Of a stretch of 6,406 nt of DNA, positions 1-6,297 are shown in pieces. The stretch is from Ruminococcaceae bacterium UBA5579. Its GTDB lineage: Bacteria; Bacillota; Clostridia; Oscillospirales; Ruminococcaceae. Made by a program: the position numbers and the translations under genes. The notes under the pieces were generated by a model, which was not told the DNA's origin, did no database searches, and was given only the letters and a program-made list of their open reading frames with translations. Numbering within the stretch: the stretch's first letter is position 1; each line of letters begins with the position of its first letter. The DNA lies in the NCBI GenBank assembly GCA_002425305.1, contig DILZ01000078.1, positions 7,335-13,740 on the forward strand. The letters run 5' to 3'.

Positions 1-938
1 ACCGCGTTGTTGACACGCGGCTCCACGATGCGAAGTCCCAGCCGCCGTGCGCCCTCCGCTATGAGATCTACGCGCTGCTCGTACAAGTCCATACTTATCA
101 CGCGGCCGTTGTTGCCCATAAGTTCCGCCATAGTGAACGATTTCCCGCCCGGCGCGGCGCAGATGTCAATGACCGTTTCGTTCACTATCGGACGGAGCGT
201 CAAGCAGCAAAGCTGGCTCGACACGTCCTGAATATGAAACAGCCCATCCTTAAACGCCTGTGATCTTTCGATGTCGCCGGTTTTTTCAAGCCTCACGCAC
301 CCGGAAAGCCTTGAAAACACCTCCGCCTTTATGCCGTCCTTTTTCAGCAGCTCCACAAGCTCCCCCTCGGAGACCTTCAGAGTATTCACCCGCGCGTAGA
401 TAGGCGGCGCGCCTATCGACGCTTCCAATATCCTCCGCGCATTATCCGTGCCATATTCCGCCGTCCACTTCTCCGCAAGGCGTTTCGGACACGAGAACTC
501 GACCGAAAGACGCTCTCCGTCGCTCAATCCGTCATAGCTCACCTGCTTGCCCCTTCTGATAAAGCCGCGCAAAAAGCCGTTTACAAAGCCCGTCGCGTGG
601 AACAGCTTCAGCTTTTTGCAGAGCTTCACGCTTTCGTTCACGGCGGCACTCTCTGGCACGGACGGCATATACAGCAGCTGATAAAGCCCCATTCTCAGTA
701 CCGTAACAGCATTCTTATCCAGCTTTTCAAACGGCAGGCTGCTGTTCTGCTCTATGATATAGTCAAGAGTGAGCTGACGTTCCACGGTGCCGTAAAACAG
801 TGCCGCCGCAAACGCCTTGTCGCGCTCCGAAAGCCCGCTTGAATCAAACGCGTGGTCAAGAAGTATATTGGAATAAGAGCCGCTGCTTTCCATTCTCGTC
901 AGCAGCTTTGCGGCGGTCATTCGGGCGTCGCCCATCAT
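1..938 (-). CDS. rsmB: 16S rRNA (cytosine-967-C5)-methyltransferase RsmB, partial (C-terminus off the left edge)
   Basis: The frame opens at ATG 938-936 and stays open to the left edge, giving 312 codons of a protein normally about 430-450 residues long. Residues ~10-130 look like the NusB-type RNA-binding domain that begins RsmB/Sun proteins (for example LSERDKAFAAALFYGTVERQ and the run VNGFLRGFIRR). A SAM-dependent Rossmann methyltransferase domain follows. Its motif I, CAAPGGKS, is at residues 260-267, and an acidic SAM-ribose strand (VISMDLYEQRVDLI) comes next. The two catalytic cysteines of the family (PC and TC motifs) lie beyond the window and cannot be checked. The family methylates C967 of 16S rRNA before ribosome assembly. 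It is last of the visible operon genes, 46 bases after fmt, and the fmt-rsmB pairing is conserved in many bacteria. An upstream in-frame ATG at 974-972 would add 12 residues but has no ribosome binding site. Confidence 0.93.
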   Translation of the reverse strand, partial: MMGDARMTAAKLLTRMESSGSYSNILLDHAFDSSGLSERDKAFAAALFYGTVERQLTLDYIIEQNSSLPFEKLDKNAVTVLRMGLYQLLYMPSVPESAAVNESVKLCKKLKLFHATGFVNGFLRGFIRRGKQVSYDGLSDGERLSVEFSCPKRLAEKWTAEYGTDNARRILEASIGAPPIYARVNTLKVSEGELVELLKKDGIKAEVFSRLSGCVRLEKTGDIERSQAFKDGLFHIQDVSSQLCCLTLRPIVNETVIDICAAPGGKSFTMAELMGNNGRVISMDLYEQRVDLIAEGARRLGLRIVEPRVNNA

Positions 939-943
939 ATTCA

Positions 944-947
944 CTCC
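944..947 (-). promoter_or_regulatory. Ribosome binding site of rsmB
   Basis: GGAG lies 5 bases before ATG 938-936 and 8 bases before the adjacent second ATG (935-933). Either may be used. It favours these starts over the upstream in-frame ATG at 974-972, which has no purine-rich element in front of it, and over ATG 920-918, which is preceded by GACGCCCGA. Confidence 0.6.
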
Positions 948-984
948 ATTCGGTTTTAAATTCAAAGGTGTCATTTATAGGTAA

Positions 985-1926
985 TCAGCCCATAACCGTG
1001 CCGTTTTCGAGCTTTCTTCCGCGCAAAAACGCCTCCGCCGTCATACGCTTGCCGCCCTCGGGACATATCTCGGTAAGCTCGACGCAGCAGCCGTCGCCGC
1101 AGACAATCGCAAACAGTTTGCCGTCCGCGACCGTTCCCGCAGGCTGCTTTGATACAAGCCCGCTCAGCCGCGCGCGGAACACCTTTATGCGCTTGCCATC
1201 CAGAAAAGTATAACAGCAAGGCTCATCGGCCATAGCACGGATAGTATCATAAACGAACTTCGCCGGTTCCGAAAAATCGATATGCAGCTCCGACTTTGTA
1301 ATCATTTCCGCATAAGTTGCCTTTTCGCAGTAAGTCTGTTTCCAGAATTGAGCGGTTCGATTTTCAAGCTTGACAAGAGTTTCAACGATAAGTGCCGCGC
1401 CCTCCCGCGACAAGACCTCGGCAAGCTCCGTGCCTGTCATATCGTCTGCTATGCCAACTCGGCTGCGCATAATATAGTCGCCGGTATCAAGCCCCGCGTC
1501 CATTTTCATCGTTGTTACTCCCGTTTGTGTGCAGCCATCCTGAATAACCCTCTGAATAGGCGCCGCGCCGCGATATGCGGGCAGAACGGATGCGTGGACG
1601 TTTATGCAGCCGTACCGCGGCAGATCAAGCACCCTCTCGGGGAGTATCTGCCCGTATGCGACCACAACGATAACATCGGGGTTTATCCCGCTCAGAATAT
1701 CAAAGCTCTTGTCCGCGTCCTCACCGCGCCGCAGAGAGCTTGGCTGATATACGGGAATACCGTGCTCCGCCGCCCAATCCTTTACCGGCGACGTCATCAG
1801 CTTCTTGCCGCGGTTTTTAGGCTTGTCGGGCTGTGTGAACACCGCGCATATCTCGTGCCCCGCCTTGTAAAGCGCGTCCGCGCTCGACACCGCAAATTGG
1901 GGAGTTCCCATAAAAACTACTCTCAT
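985..1926 (-). CDS. fmt: Methionyl-tRNA formyltransferase
   Basis: This cytosolic enzyme transfers a formyl group from 10-formyltetrahydrofolate to Met-tRNAfMet for translation initiation. The 313-residue length matches the family (about 310-320). The N-terminal formyltransferase Rossmann domain opens with MRVVFMGTPQFAV. The folate site and active site are clear: INVHASVLPAYRGAAPIQ at 108-125 supplies Asn109 and His111, and MDAGLDTGD at 142-150 supplies Asp147, together the Asn-His-Asp triad of the family. The C-terminal tRNA-binding OB-type domain runs from about 205 to 313 (TYAEMITKSELHIDFSEPA, then FLDGKRIKVFRA). The start ATG is preceded by AAGGAG at 1932-1937 with 5 bases between. It lies 46 bases after the second def gene. 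The def-fmt pairing is functionally coherent because one adds and the other removes the formyl group. I see no truncation or missing key residue. Confidence 0.98.
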   Translation of the reverse strand: MRVVFMGTPQFAVSSADALYKAGHEICAVFTQPDKPKNRGKKLMTSPVKDWAAEHGIPVYQPSSLRRGEDADKSFDILSGINPDVIVVVAYGQILPERVLDLPRYGCINVHASVLPAYRGAAPIQRVIQDGCTQTGVTTMKMDAGLDTGDYIMRSRVGIADDMTGTELAEVLSREGAALIVETLVKLENRTAQFWKQTYCEKATYAEMITKSELHIDFSEPAKFVYDTIRAMADEPCCYTFLDGKRIKVFRARLSGLVSKQPAGTVADGKLFAIVCGDGCCVELTEICPEGGKRMTAEAFLRGRKLENGTVMG

Positions 1927-1972
1927 ATATTCTCCTTAATTATATCAAAAATCGCGAACCGCGCCCCGGCTG

Positions 1973-2431
1973 TCAGCCTTTCTCGTCCTCGACCCACTCT
2001 ATGACCTTATCCTCGTAAAGTATCCCGTTGAGGTGATCTATCTCGTGGCAGAACGCTCTCGCAAGCAGCTCTTTGCCGCGGTATTTCACGGATCTGCCGA
2101 AACGGTTCAGCGCCTTGACGCGAACGTGCATCGGACGCTTTACTATCCCGCGCTTTCCCACGCAGGACAGACAGCCCTCCGGCTCGTACTGCTTACCCCA
2201 AACCGCGGTGATAACGGGATTCACAAGCTCTATCCGCTCCTTGCCCGTATCTATCACCACAACGCGTTTCAAAACGCCCACCTGTGGTGCGGCAAGCCCT
2301 ATGCCGTCCGCTTTTTTCATAGTTTCGTACATATCGTCCAGCAGCACGCCCAGCTCCTTATCGAACACGGTGACCTCTGCGCATCTCTCACGCAGCAACG
2401 GATCGCCGAACTTCAGTATCTCGCGTATCAT
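1973..2431 (-). CDS. def: Peptide deformylase, second (downstream) copy of a tandem pair
   Basis: This is a 152-residue metalloprotease-like enzyme that removes the N-formyl group from nascent proteins. All three family motifs are intact: GIGLAAPQ at 43-50, EGCLS at 85-89 (metal ligand Cys87) and HEIDH at 129-133 (ligands His129 and His133, catalytic Glu130). The frame is open further upstream to 2512, but those 27 residues have no deformylase similarity and lie inside the preceding def gene. The real start is ATG 2431-2429, where MIREILKFG aligns with MALREILKFG of the first copy. It overlaps the stop of that copy as ATGA, which suggests translational coupling. Hand alignment gives about 80 identities over about 145 positions, so the pair are paralogues that have diverged. 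The segment after EGCLS differs most (CVGKRGIVKRP against APNEWCEVERP), which is next to the substrate pocket. Confidence 0.96.
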   Translation of the reverse strand: MIREILKFGDPLLRERCAEVTVFDKELGVLLDDMYETMKKADGIGLAAPQVGVLKRVVVIDTGKERIELVNPVITAVWGKQYEPEGCLSCVGKRGIVKRPMHVRVKALNRFGRSVKYRGKELLARAFCHEIDHLNGILYEDKVIEWVEDEKG

Positions 2432-2901
2432 AGCTTTTCCCCCTGTCCGGGAAGAGTTTTCTTGACGCGGTCTGTAAACAGGATACCGTCCAGATGATCT
2501 ATCTCGTGACAAAAAGCGCGCGCGGCAAGCTCCTTGCCCGTGATCGTAAACTCGTTTCCGTGACGGTCAAACGCCTTTACGGTGACTTTGTTCGGGCGCT
2601 CTACCTCGCACCACTCGTTCGGCGCGGAAAGGCAGCCCTCGTTGCCCGTCTGACTGCCGCTTTCCTCAATTATCTCGGGGTTTACAAGCTCGATCGTGCC
2701 GCGCTCGTCGCGGACATTCACCACCGCTACCCTGCGAAGTATCCCCACCTGAGGCGCGGCAAGACCCACGCCGTCCGACGCTATAAGCGTTTCCGCGAGG
2801 TCGTCGAGAAGCTGCGCCAATCTGTCGTCAAACTTGGTTACCGATCTGCACTTTTTTCTCAAAGCGTCCTCTCCGAATTTCAAAATCTCTCTTAATGCCA
2901 T
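2428..2901 (-). CDS. def: Peptide deformylase, first (upstream) copy of a tandem pair
   Basis: This 157-residue deformylase has the complete family signature: GVGLAAPQ at 44-51, EGCLS at 88-92 (metal ligand Cys90) and HEIDH at 132-136 (ligands His132 and His136, catalytic Glu133). It acts on nascent chains leaving the ribosome, removing formate from N-formylmethionine. The start ATG 2901-2899 is preceded by AGGAG at 2909-2913 with 7 bases between, and that site overlaps the priA stop codon (TAG, 2914-2912). The gap to priA is only 10 bases. Its TGA stop overlaps the ATG of the second def. The short size and the sequence from REILKFG onward fit the compact clostridial type of deformylase. Nothing suggests that this copy is inactive. 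Which of the two copies is the ancestral operon gene cannot be decided from this window. Confidence 0.97.
   Translation of the reverse strand: MALREILKFGEDALRKKCRSVTKFDDRLAQLLDDLAETLIASDGVGLAAPQVGILRRVAVVNVRDERGTIELVNPEIIEESGSQTGNEGCLSAPNEWCEVERPNKVTVKAFDRHGNEFTITGKELAARAFCHEIDHLDGILFTDRVKKTLPGQGEKL
2438..2444 (-). promoter_or_regulatory. Ribosome binding site of the second def gene
   Basis: AGGGGGA lies inside the last codons of the upstream def gene, ending about 6-7 bases before ATG 2431-2429. It decides the start of the second copy, since the open frame continues upstream without similarity to deformylases. Confidence 0.65.
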
Positions 2902-2908
2902 TGTTGTT

Positions 2909-2913
2909 CTCCT
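2909..2913 (-). promoter_or_regulatory. Ribosome binding site of the first def gene, overlapping the priA stop
   Basis: AGGAG is 7 bases before ATG 2901-2899. Its first bases are part of the priA stop codon TAG (2914-2912), so translation of priA and def is probably coupled. Confidence 0.7.
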
Positions 2914-5329
2914 AATCTATATTACCGTTTATATCGGCATAAAAGCTTACGTTGTCGAATAGCTTGTCCGACGCGGCTTGGTTCAGCGTTTTCTCAACCA
3001 CCTCGCGCAAAGAACCGCTGTTTTTGCACTTTACGAGCAGCCGCCAGCGATACCGTCCGTTCACCTTGTTTACGGTGTTTTGCGCGGGGCCTAATATCCG
3101 CATCGGAACGCGTTCTCCAAACGGGTTGGCGTTCTCCGCGAGTATTGAAACGAACCTCTTCGCCGCCGCATAACACCGCCCGTTATCCGTACACGAGAAC
3201 CCGAACGTCACCACATCGCAGAACGGCGGGTAAAACTGTGCCTCGCGCAGCGCTATTTCCTCATTATAGAACGCGGGGTAATTCTGTGCGGCTGCCATAT
3301 TTATCACATAGTGGTCGGGACTGAACGTCTGTATCATCGCCCTGCCCTTTTTGCCGCTGCGTCCGGCTCTGCCGACGACCTGCGTTATCAGCGAGAACGT
3401 ACGCTCGTAAGCCCGAAAATCGGCGGCGTACAGCGAGTTGTCTGTCTTTAGAACTCCAACGAGCGTTACGTTCGGGAAATCCAGACCCTTCGCTATCATC
3501 TGTGTACCGACCATTATGTCGTACTCGCCGCTCCCGAACGCCGCGAAGTGCTTCTCAAACGCGAATTTTGATGACGTGGTATCCGCGTCCATTCGCAAAA
3601 TACGCGCCTCGGGCAGCATTTCGGACAGCTCGTCCTCGATAAGCTGCGTGCCCTCGCCTTTCATATTGAAATACCTTCCGCCGCACACGGGACAGACCCT
3701 GTCCAGCCGCCGCATATATCCGCAATAGTGGCATATCACGCTGTCGTTGACCTTATGATATGTCATCGGCATTGAGCAGTTCGGACACTCCAGCGGCTTG
3801 CCGCACGTCAGACAGCGGACGCTTGTGTGATAGCCGCGCCTGTTCAGCAGCAGTATCGACTGCTCGCCGCGCCGAAGATTTTCCTCAAGCGCGTCTATAA
3901 GCGGCATCGAGAACGTGCTCATATTGCCGTTTTGCCGCTCCTCAAGCATATTTATGATGTAAACGTCGGGAAGCACCGCGTTGTTGTAGCGCTCGTCTAT
4001 CTCGAACAGCTTATAGCGTCCCGCTTGCGCGTTGTAACAGCTTTCCAAAGAAGGCGTAGCGCTTGCCAAAAGTAGCAGCGCGTTCTGCGCGAAGCAGCGC
4101 TGCTTTGCGATGTCCCGCGCGTGATAACGCGGGGCGCTCTCGGATTTATATGTGCCCTCGCCCTCCTCGTCTATGACGATAAGTCCGAGGTTCTCCACAG
4201 GCGCGAACACCGCGCTGCGCGTTCCTATCACGATATGCGCCCTGCCCTCGCGTATGCGGCGGTATTCGTCGGCGCGTTCGCCCAAAGAAAGCGAGCTGTG
4301 CATAAGCGCGACCTCATTGCCGAAAAGCCGCCTGAACTTCCCAACCATCTGCGGCGTGAGCGATATCTCGGGCACGAGCATTATCGCCGTCTTGCCCTGA
4401 TTCAGCGCCTCGTTGATGAGCCGAATAAACACCGACGTCTTGCCGCTGCCCGTCACTCCGCGCAGCAGAGCGCACTGAGGCTTTTGGTCATTCATCAGCT
4501 CCAGAAGCCCACCGAACACATCCTGCTGCTTTGGCGAGAACACTATATCATCGGGGCTTTCGGTCGCTTGTTCACCGTTTCCCGTGCGGAACACCGCGTT
4601 TTCAAACAGCTCCAGCACGTTCTTCTCGACCAGCCGCTTGATGACCGCCTCGGTCACCGCGCAGCCGTAGCATATTTCGTGGACGCTCGCCGCGCCGACC
4701 TCCTCCAGAAACTCCACCACCGATCTTTGCTTCGGCGTGAGCTTAACGCTCTCGTCATACTCCCCGCAAACACGCACCATTCTGACGCTTTCGTCGCCCA
4801 CACGCCGTTTTGCGGCGGTCTGTTCGGAAATCGCGCCCTTTTCAAGCAGCGACTTGACGATTGCGGAATTCGCCGCTGTAAGCGCGGAAAACGTACCCTT
4901 ATCGGCAGTCTTGAGCTGTTTTAAAAGCGAGCTTTCCTTTTCGTCAAGCTCGCCCGAAAAATCCTCGGCAAGCGAATACAGAGTTTTCAGCGAGTACCCC
5001 AACCCCGGCGGCAAAATCGTGCGGAACGCGTCATAGTATGTGCAGAACGTGTTGTCGCGTATCCACCGGCAAAGCCGCAAAAGCTCCTCCGAAAGCACGG
5101 GACGCTCGTCAATTATGCCCTCTATCGGCTTTGTTTTCGCGCCCGGACGTTCCGCCGTCACGTTAAACACCAGCCCTATGCGCTTTTTGTTGCCGCGCCC
5201 GAACGGCACGACGACACGCGCCCCTGCCGAAACGCGCTCTAAGAGGCTTTCGGGTACTTCATACGAATACAGCATATCGAACGCGTACAGCGTATTTTCA
5301 ACGGCTACCTCGGCGAACAACTGCCCCAA
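2912..5329 (-). CDS. priA: Primosomal protein N' (replication restart helicase PriA)
   Basis: The protein has 805 residues, the usual Firmicute PriA length. PriA is a superfamily 2 DNA helicase that recognises stalled forks and reloads the replicative helicase. Domains in order: N-terminal 3'-DNA-binding domain (~1-110), winged-helix region (~195-245), first helicase lobe with LVPEISLTPQ (318-327), Walker A GVTGSGKT (291-298), Walker B DEEG (387-390) and SATPS (423-427). The second lobe is interrupted by the zinc-binding insert, whose eight cysteines are all present (506, 509, 515, 518, 533, 536, 546, 549). Motif V, VGTQMIAKGLDFP (607-619), and motif VI, QVVGRAGR (650-657), follow. The C-terminal domain has NGRYRWRLLVK (757-767). 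The fourth Walker B residue is usually His in PriA (DEEH) but is Gly here. The start is TTG: an in-frame TGA lies three codons upstream and no ATG occurs before residue 19. It begins 15 bases after gmk ends. Confidence 0.98.
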   Translation of the reverse strand: MGQLFAEVAVENTLYAFDMLYSYEVPESLLERVSAGARVVVPFGRGNKKRIGLVFNVTAERPGAKTKPIEGIIDERPVLSEELLRLCRWIRDNTFCTYYDAFRTILPPGLGYSLKTLYSLAEDFSGELDEKESSLLKQLKTADKGTFSALTAANSAIVKSLLEKGAISEQTAAKRRVGDESVRMVRVCGEYDESVKLTPKQRSVVEFLEEVGAASVHEICYGCAVTEAVIKRLVEKNVLELFENAVFRTGNGEQATESPDDIVFSPKQQDVFGGLLELMNDQKPQCALLRGVTGSGKTSVFIRLINEALNQGKTAIMLVPEISLTPQMVGKFRRLFGNEVALMHSSLSLGERADEYRRIREGRAHIVIGTRSAVFAPVENLGLIVIDEEGEGTYKSESAPRYHARDIAKQRCFAQNALLLLASATPSLESCYNAQAGRYKLFEIDERYNNAVLPDVYIINMLEERQNGNMSTFSMPLIDALEENLRRGEQSILLLNRRGYHTSVRCLTCGKPLECPNCSMPMTYHKVNDSVICHYCGYMRRLDRVCPVCGGRYFNMKGEGTQLIEDELSEMLPEARILRMDADTTSSKFAFEKHFAAFGSGEYDIMVGTQMIAKGLDFPNVTLVGVLKTDNSLYAADFRAYERTFSLITQVVGRAGRSGKKGRAMIQTFSPDHYVINMAAAQNYPAFYNEEIALREAQFYPPFCDVVTFGFSCTDNGRCYAAAKRFVSILAENANPFGERVPMRILGPAQNTVNKVNGRYRWRLLVKCKNSGSLREVVEKTLNQAASDKLFDNVSFYADINGNID

Positions 5330-5339
5330 ACTCTCTCAA

Positions 5340-5345
5340 CACCTT
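5340..5345 (-). promoter_or_regulatory. Ribosome binding site for the TTG start of priA
   Basis: AAGGTG overlaps the last base of the gmk stop codon (TAA, 5347-5345) and sits 10 bases before TTG 5329-5327. An in-frame TGA at 5338-5336 rules out any earlier start. A second purine run, GAGAGAG at 5331-5337, is too close to this TTG but would be about 10 bases from another in-frame TTG at 5320-5318. The start could therefore be three codons later. Confidence 0.55.
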
Positions 5346-5944
5346 TACTCAAACCTTGCCAAAAGCTCGTCGTTTCTAACACGGCGGAGACTCTCGGCTC
5401 TCAGAACAGCCAGCAGGTCGTCTACAGCAGCGGAAAACTCGTCGTTTACTATCAGATAATCGTAGCTTTCGGCGAACTTCACCTCGCGGCGAGCCTGATT
5501 TGTACGCTCGATTATCTTATCCTCTGTTTCCGTGCCGCGGTCGCGCAGGCGCTTTTCAAGTACCTCCCAGCTCGGCGGCAGAATGAACACAAGACACGCC
5601 TCGGGGAACTGCCGCTTAATATTCATCGCGCCCTCTACCTCTATTTTAAGTATGGCGTCCTTACCCCGCTCCAGCAGGTCGTTGACGCTCTTTTGCAGTG
5701 TGCCGTAATAATTGCCGCAGTATTCCGTGTATTCGAGAACCTCTTTTTCGGCGATCTTCCGCTCGAACTCCGCACGGGAAAGGAAATGGTAATGCACGCC
5801 GTTCACCTCGCCCTCGCGGGGGGCGCGCGTAGTCGCCGAAACCGCGTATCCCGCCTTGTCCGTTCTCTTGAACAGCTCGTTCAAAATAGTATCCTTTCCG
5901 CACCCCGCAGGCGCGGAAACCACAAACAGCGACCCTTTTTTCAT
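5345..5944 (-). CDS. gmk: Guanylate kinase
   Basis: This 199-residue cytosolic enzyme phosphorylates GMP (and dGMP) to GDP with ATP, supplying GTP and (p)ppGpp pools. The length is typical (about 200-207). The P-loop is APAGCGKDT at 11-19. The first position is Ala, as in E. coli Gmk (SAPSGAGKSS), but Asp18 stands where Gly or Ser is common. The GMP-binding region is well kept: SATTRAPREGEVNGVHYHF (36-54) and GNYYGT (77-82). KIEVEGA (100-106) replaces the more common IDWQGA or IEVQGA. The lid region is RLRDRGTETEDKIIERT (132-148), and YDYLIVNDEF (161-170) is the usual C-terminal signature. ATG 5944-5942 is preceded by AGAGGG at 5953-5958 with 8 bases between. The gene lies 29 bases after remA. 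In many Firmicutes rpoZ and coaBC follow gmk, but here priA follows directly. Confidence 0.98.
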   Translation of the reverse strand: MKKGSLFVVSAPAGCGKDTILNELFKRTDKAGYAVSATTRAPREGEVNGVHYHFLSRAEFERKIAEKEVLEYTEYCGNYYGTLQKSVNDLLERGKDAILKIEVEGAMNIKRQFPEACLVFILPPSWEVLEKRLRDRGTETEDKIIERTNQARREVKFAESYDYLIVNDEFSAAVDDLLAVLRAESLRRVRNDELLARFE

Positions 5945-5973
5945 AGAAAACGCCCTCTTTCCAAAAGCTTGTC

Positions 5974-6213
5974 CTATTCGTTATCCTCTGTTTTTCCGCA
6001 AAGCGACTCCGGACGGAGCGCCGACAAAACAACGTGTCCGCTGTCGCACACGATAACGGAGCGCGTTTTTCGTCCGCAGGTAGCGTCCACTGCCGTCCCG
6101 TTATCCTTAGCCACCTGAACGATCCGCTTTACGGGAGCCGCCTCCGGGCTTACCACAGCTACTATCCTGTCCGCGTTCACCGCGTTCCCGAACCCGATAT
6201 TCACCAGCTTCAC
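5974..6213 (-). CDS. remA: RemA family regulator (DUF370, extracellular matrix regulatory protein A)
   Basis: This 79-residue protein aligns from end to end with Bacillus subtilis RemA (about 89 residues), sharing NIGFGN (5-10), a VSPEAAPVKRIVQ run (21-33), DATCGRKTRSV (43-53) and DSGHVVLSALRPES (57-70). In Bacillus, RemA is a small oligomeric DNA-binding protein that activates biofilm matrix and osmoprotection genes. Its role in Clostridia is less clear. Arg16 aligns with RemA Arg18. The basic GRKTR stretch corresponds to GRRTR, so one of the two adjacent arginines implicated in DNA binding is Lys here. It is first in the operon, in the usual place just before gmk. The start is GTG 6213-6211, preceded by AGGTGA at 6220-6225 with 6 bases between. 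Beginning at KLVNIGFGN matches the family N-terminus closely, with a couple of residues fewer than the Bacillus protein. Confidence 0.95.
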   Translation of the reverse strand: MKLVNIGFGNAVNADRIVAVVSPEAAPVKRIVQVAKDNGTAVDATCGRKTRSVIVCDSGHVVLSALRPESLCGKTEDNE

Positions 6214-6219
6214 CGACGT

Positions 6220-6225
6220 TCACCT
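6220..6225 (-). promoter_or_regulatory. Ribosome binding site for the GTG start of remA
   Basis: AGGTGA is 6 bases before GTG 6213-6211. Together with the alignment of KLVNIGFGN to RemA, it supports the GTG start; no ATG lies nearby in frame. Confidence 0.65.
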
Positions 6226-6248
6226 CGCTTTGCAATAAATACATTATA

Positions 6249-6277
6249 ATTATAACATATTTTTTCAGGAAAATCAA
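6249..6277 (-). promoter_or_regulatory. Sigma-A-type promoter of the remA-gmk-priA-def-def-fmt-rsmB operon
   Basis: On the minus strand, TTGATT (6277-6272) and TATAAT (6254-6249) are separated by 17 bases. Transcription would start near 6242, giving a leader of about 29 bases before the remA GTG that includes its ribosome binding site. A second TATAAT follows immediately (6248-6243), but 17 bases upstream of it is only TTCCTG, so the first copy is the better call. This is inferred from consensus matches only. Confidence 0.75.
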
Positions 6278-6297
6278 TACAATTTTTTAAAAACCCC

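Noticed and set aside
939..974. Earlier in-frame ATG for rsmB at 974-972
   Set aside because: It would add 12 residues with no RsmB similarity and has no ribosome binding site, whereas ATG 938-936 has GGAG at suitable spacing.
1939..1947. Extended -10 promoter-like sequence (TGATATAAT, minus strand) before fmt
   Set aside because: No -35 match exists at the proper distance, and a start near 1932 would remove most of the fmt ribosome binding site. More likely it is AT-rich spacer.
1947..1963. Possible small terminator between def and fmt (CGCG stem, three-base loop, then ATTTTT on the minus strand)
   Set aside because: The stem is only 4 base pairs and the T run is short. Strong ribosome binding sites and tight linkage argue for read-through.
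1282..2004. Plus-strand open frame of 240 codons opposite fmt
   Set aside because: It is antisense to a complete fmt gene and crosses into def. No ribosome binding site or family resemblance was seen.
2432..2512. Upstream extension of the second def gene by 27 codons
   Set aside because: The extra residues lie within the first def gene in another frame, have no deformylase similarity, and the ATG at 2431 has its own ribosome binding site and aligns with the start of the first copy.
4121..4924. Plus-strand open frame of 267 codons opposite priA
   Set aside because: It is exactly antisense to well-conserved PriA helicase domains, and its translation is rich in Arg, His and Leu with no recognisable domain. 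Long antisense frames are expected in G+C-rich coding DNA.
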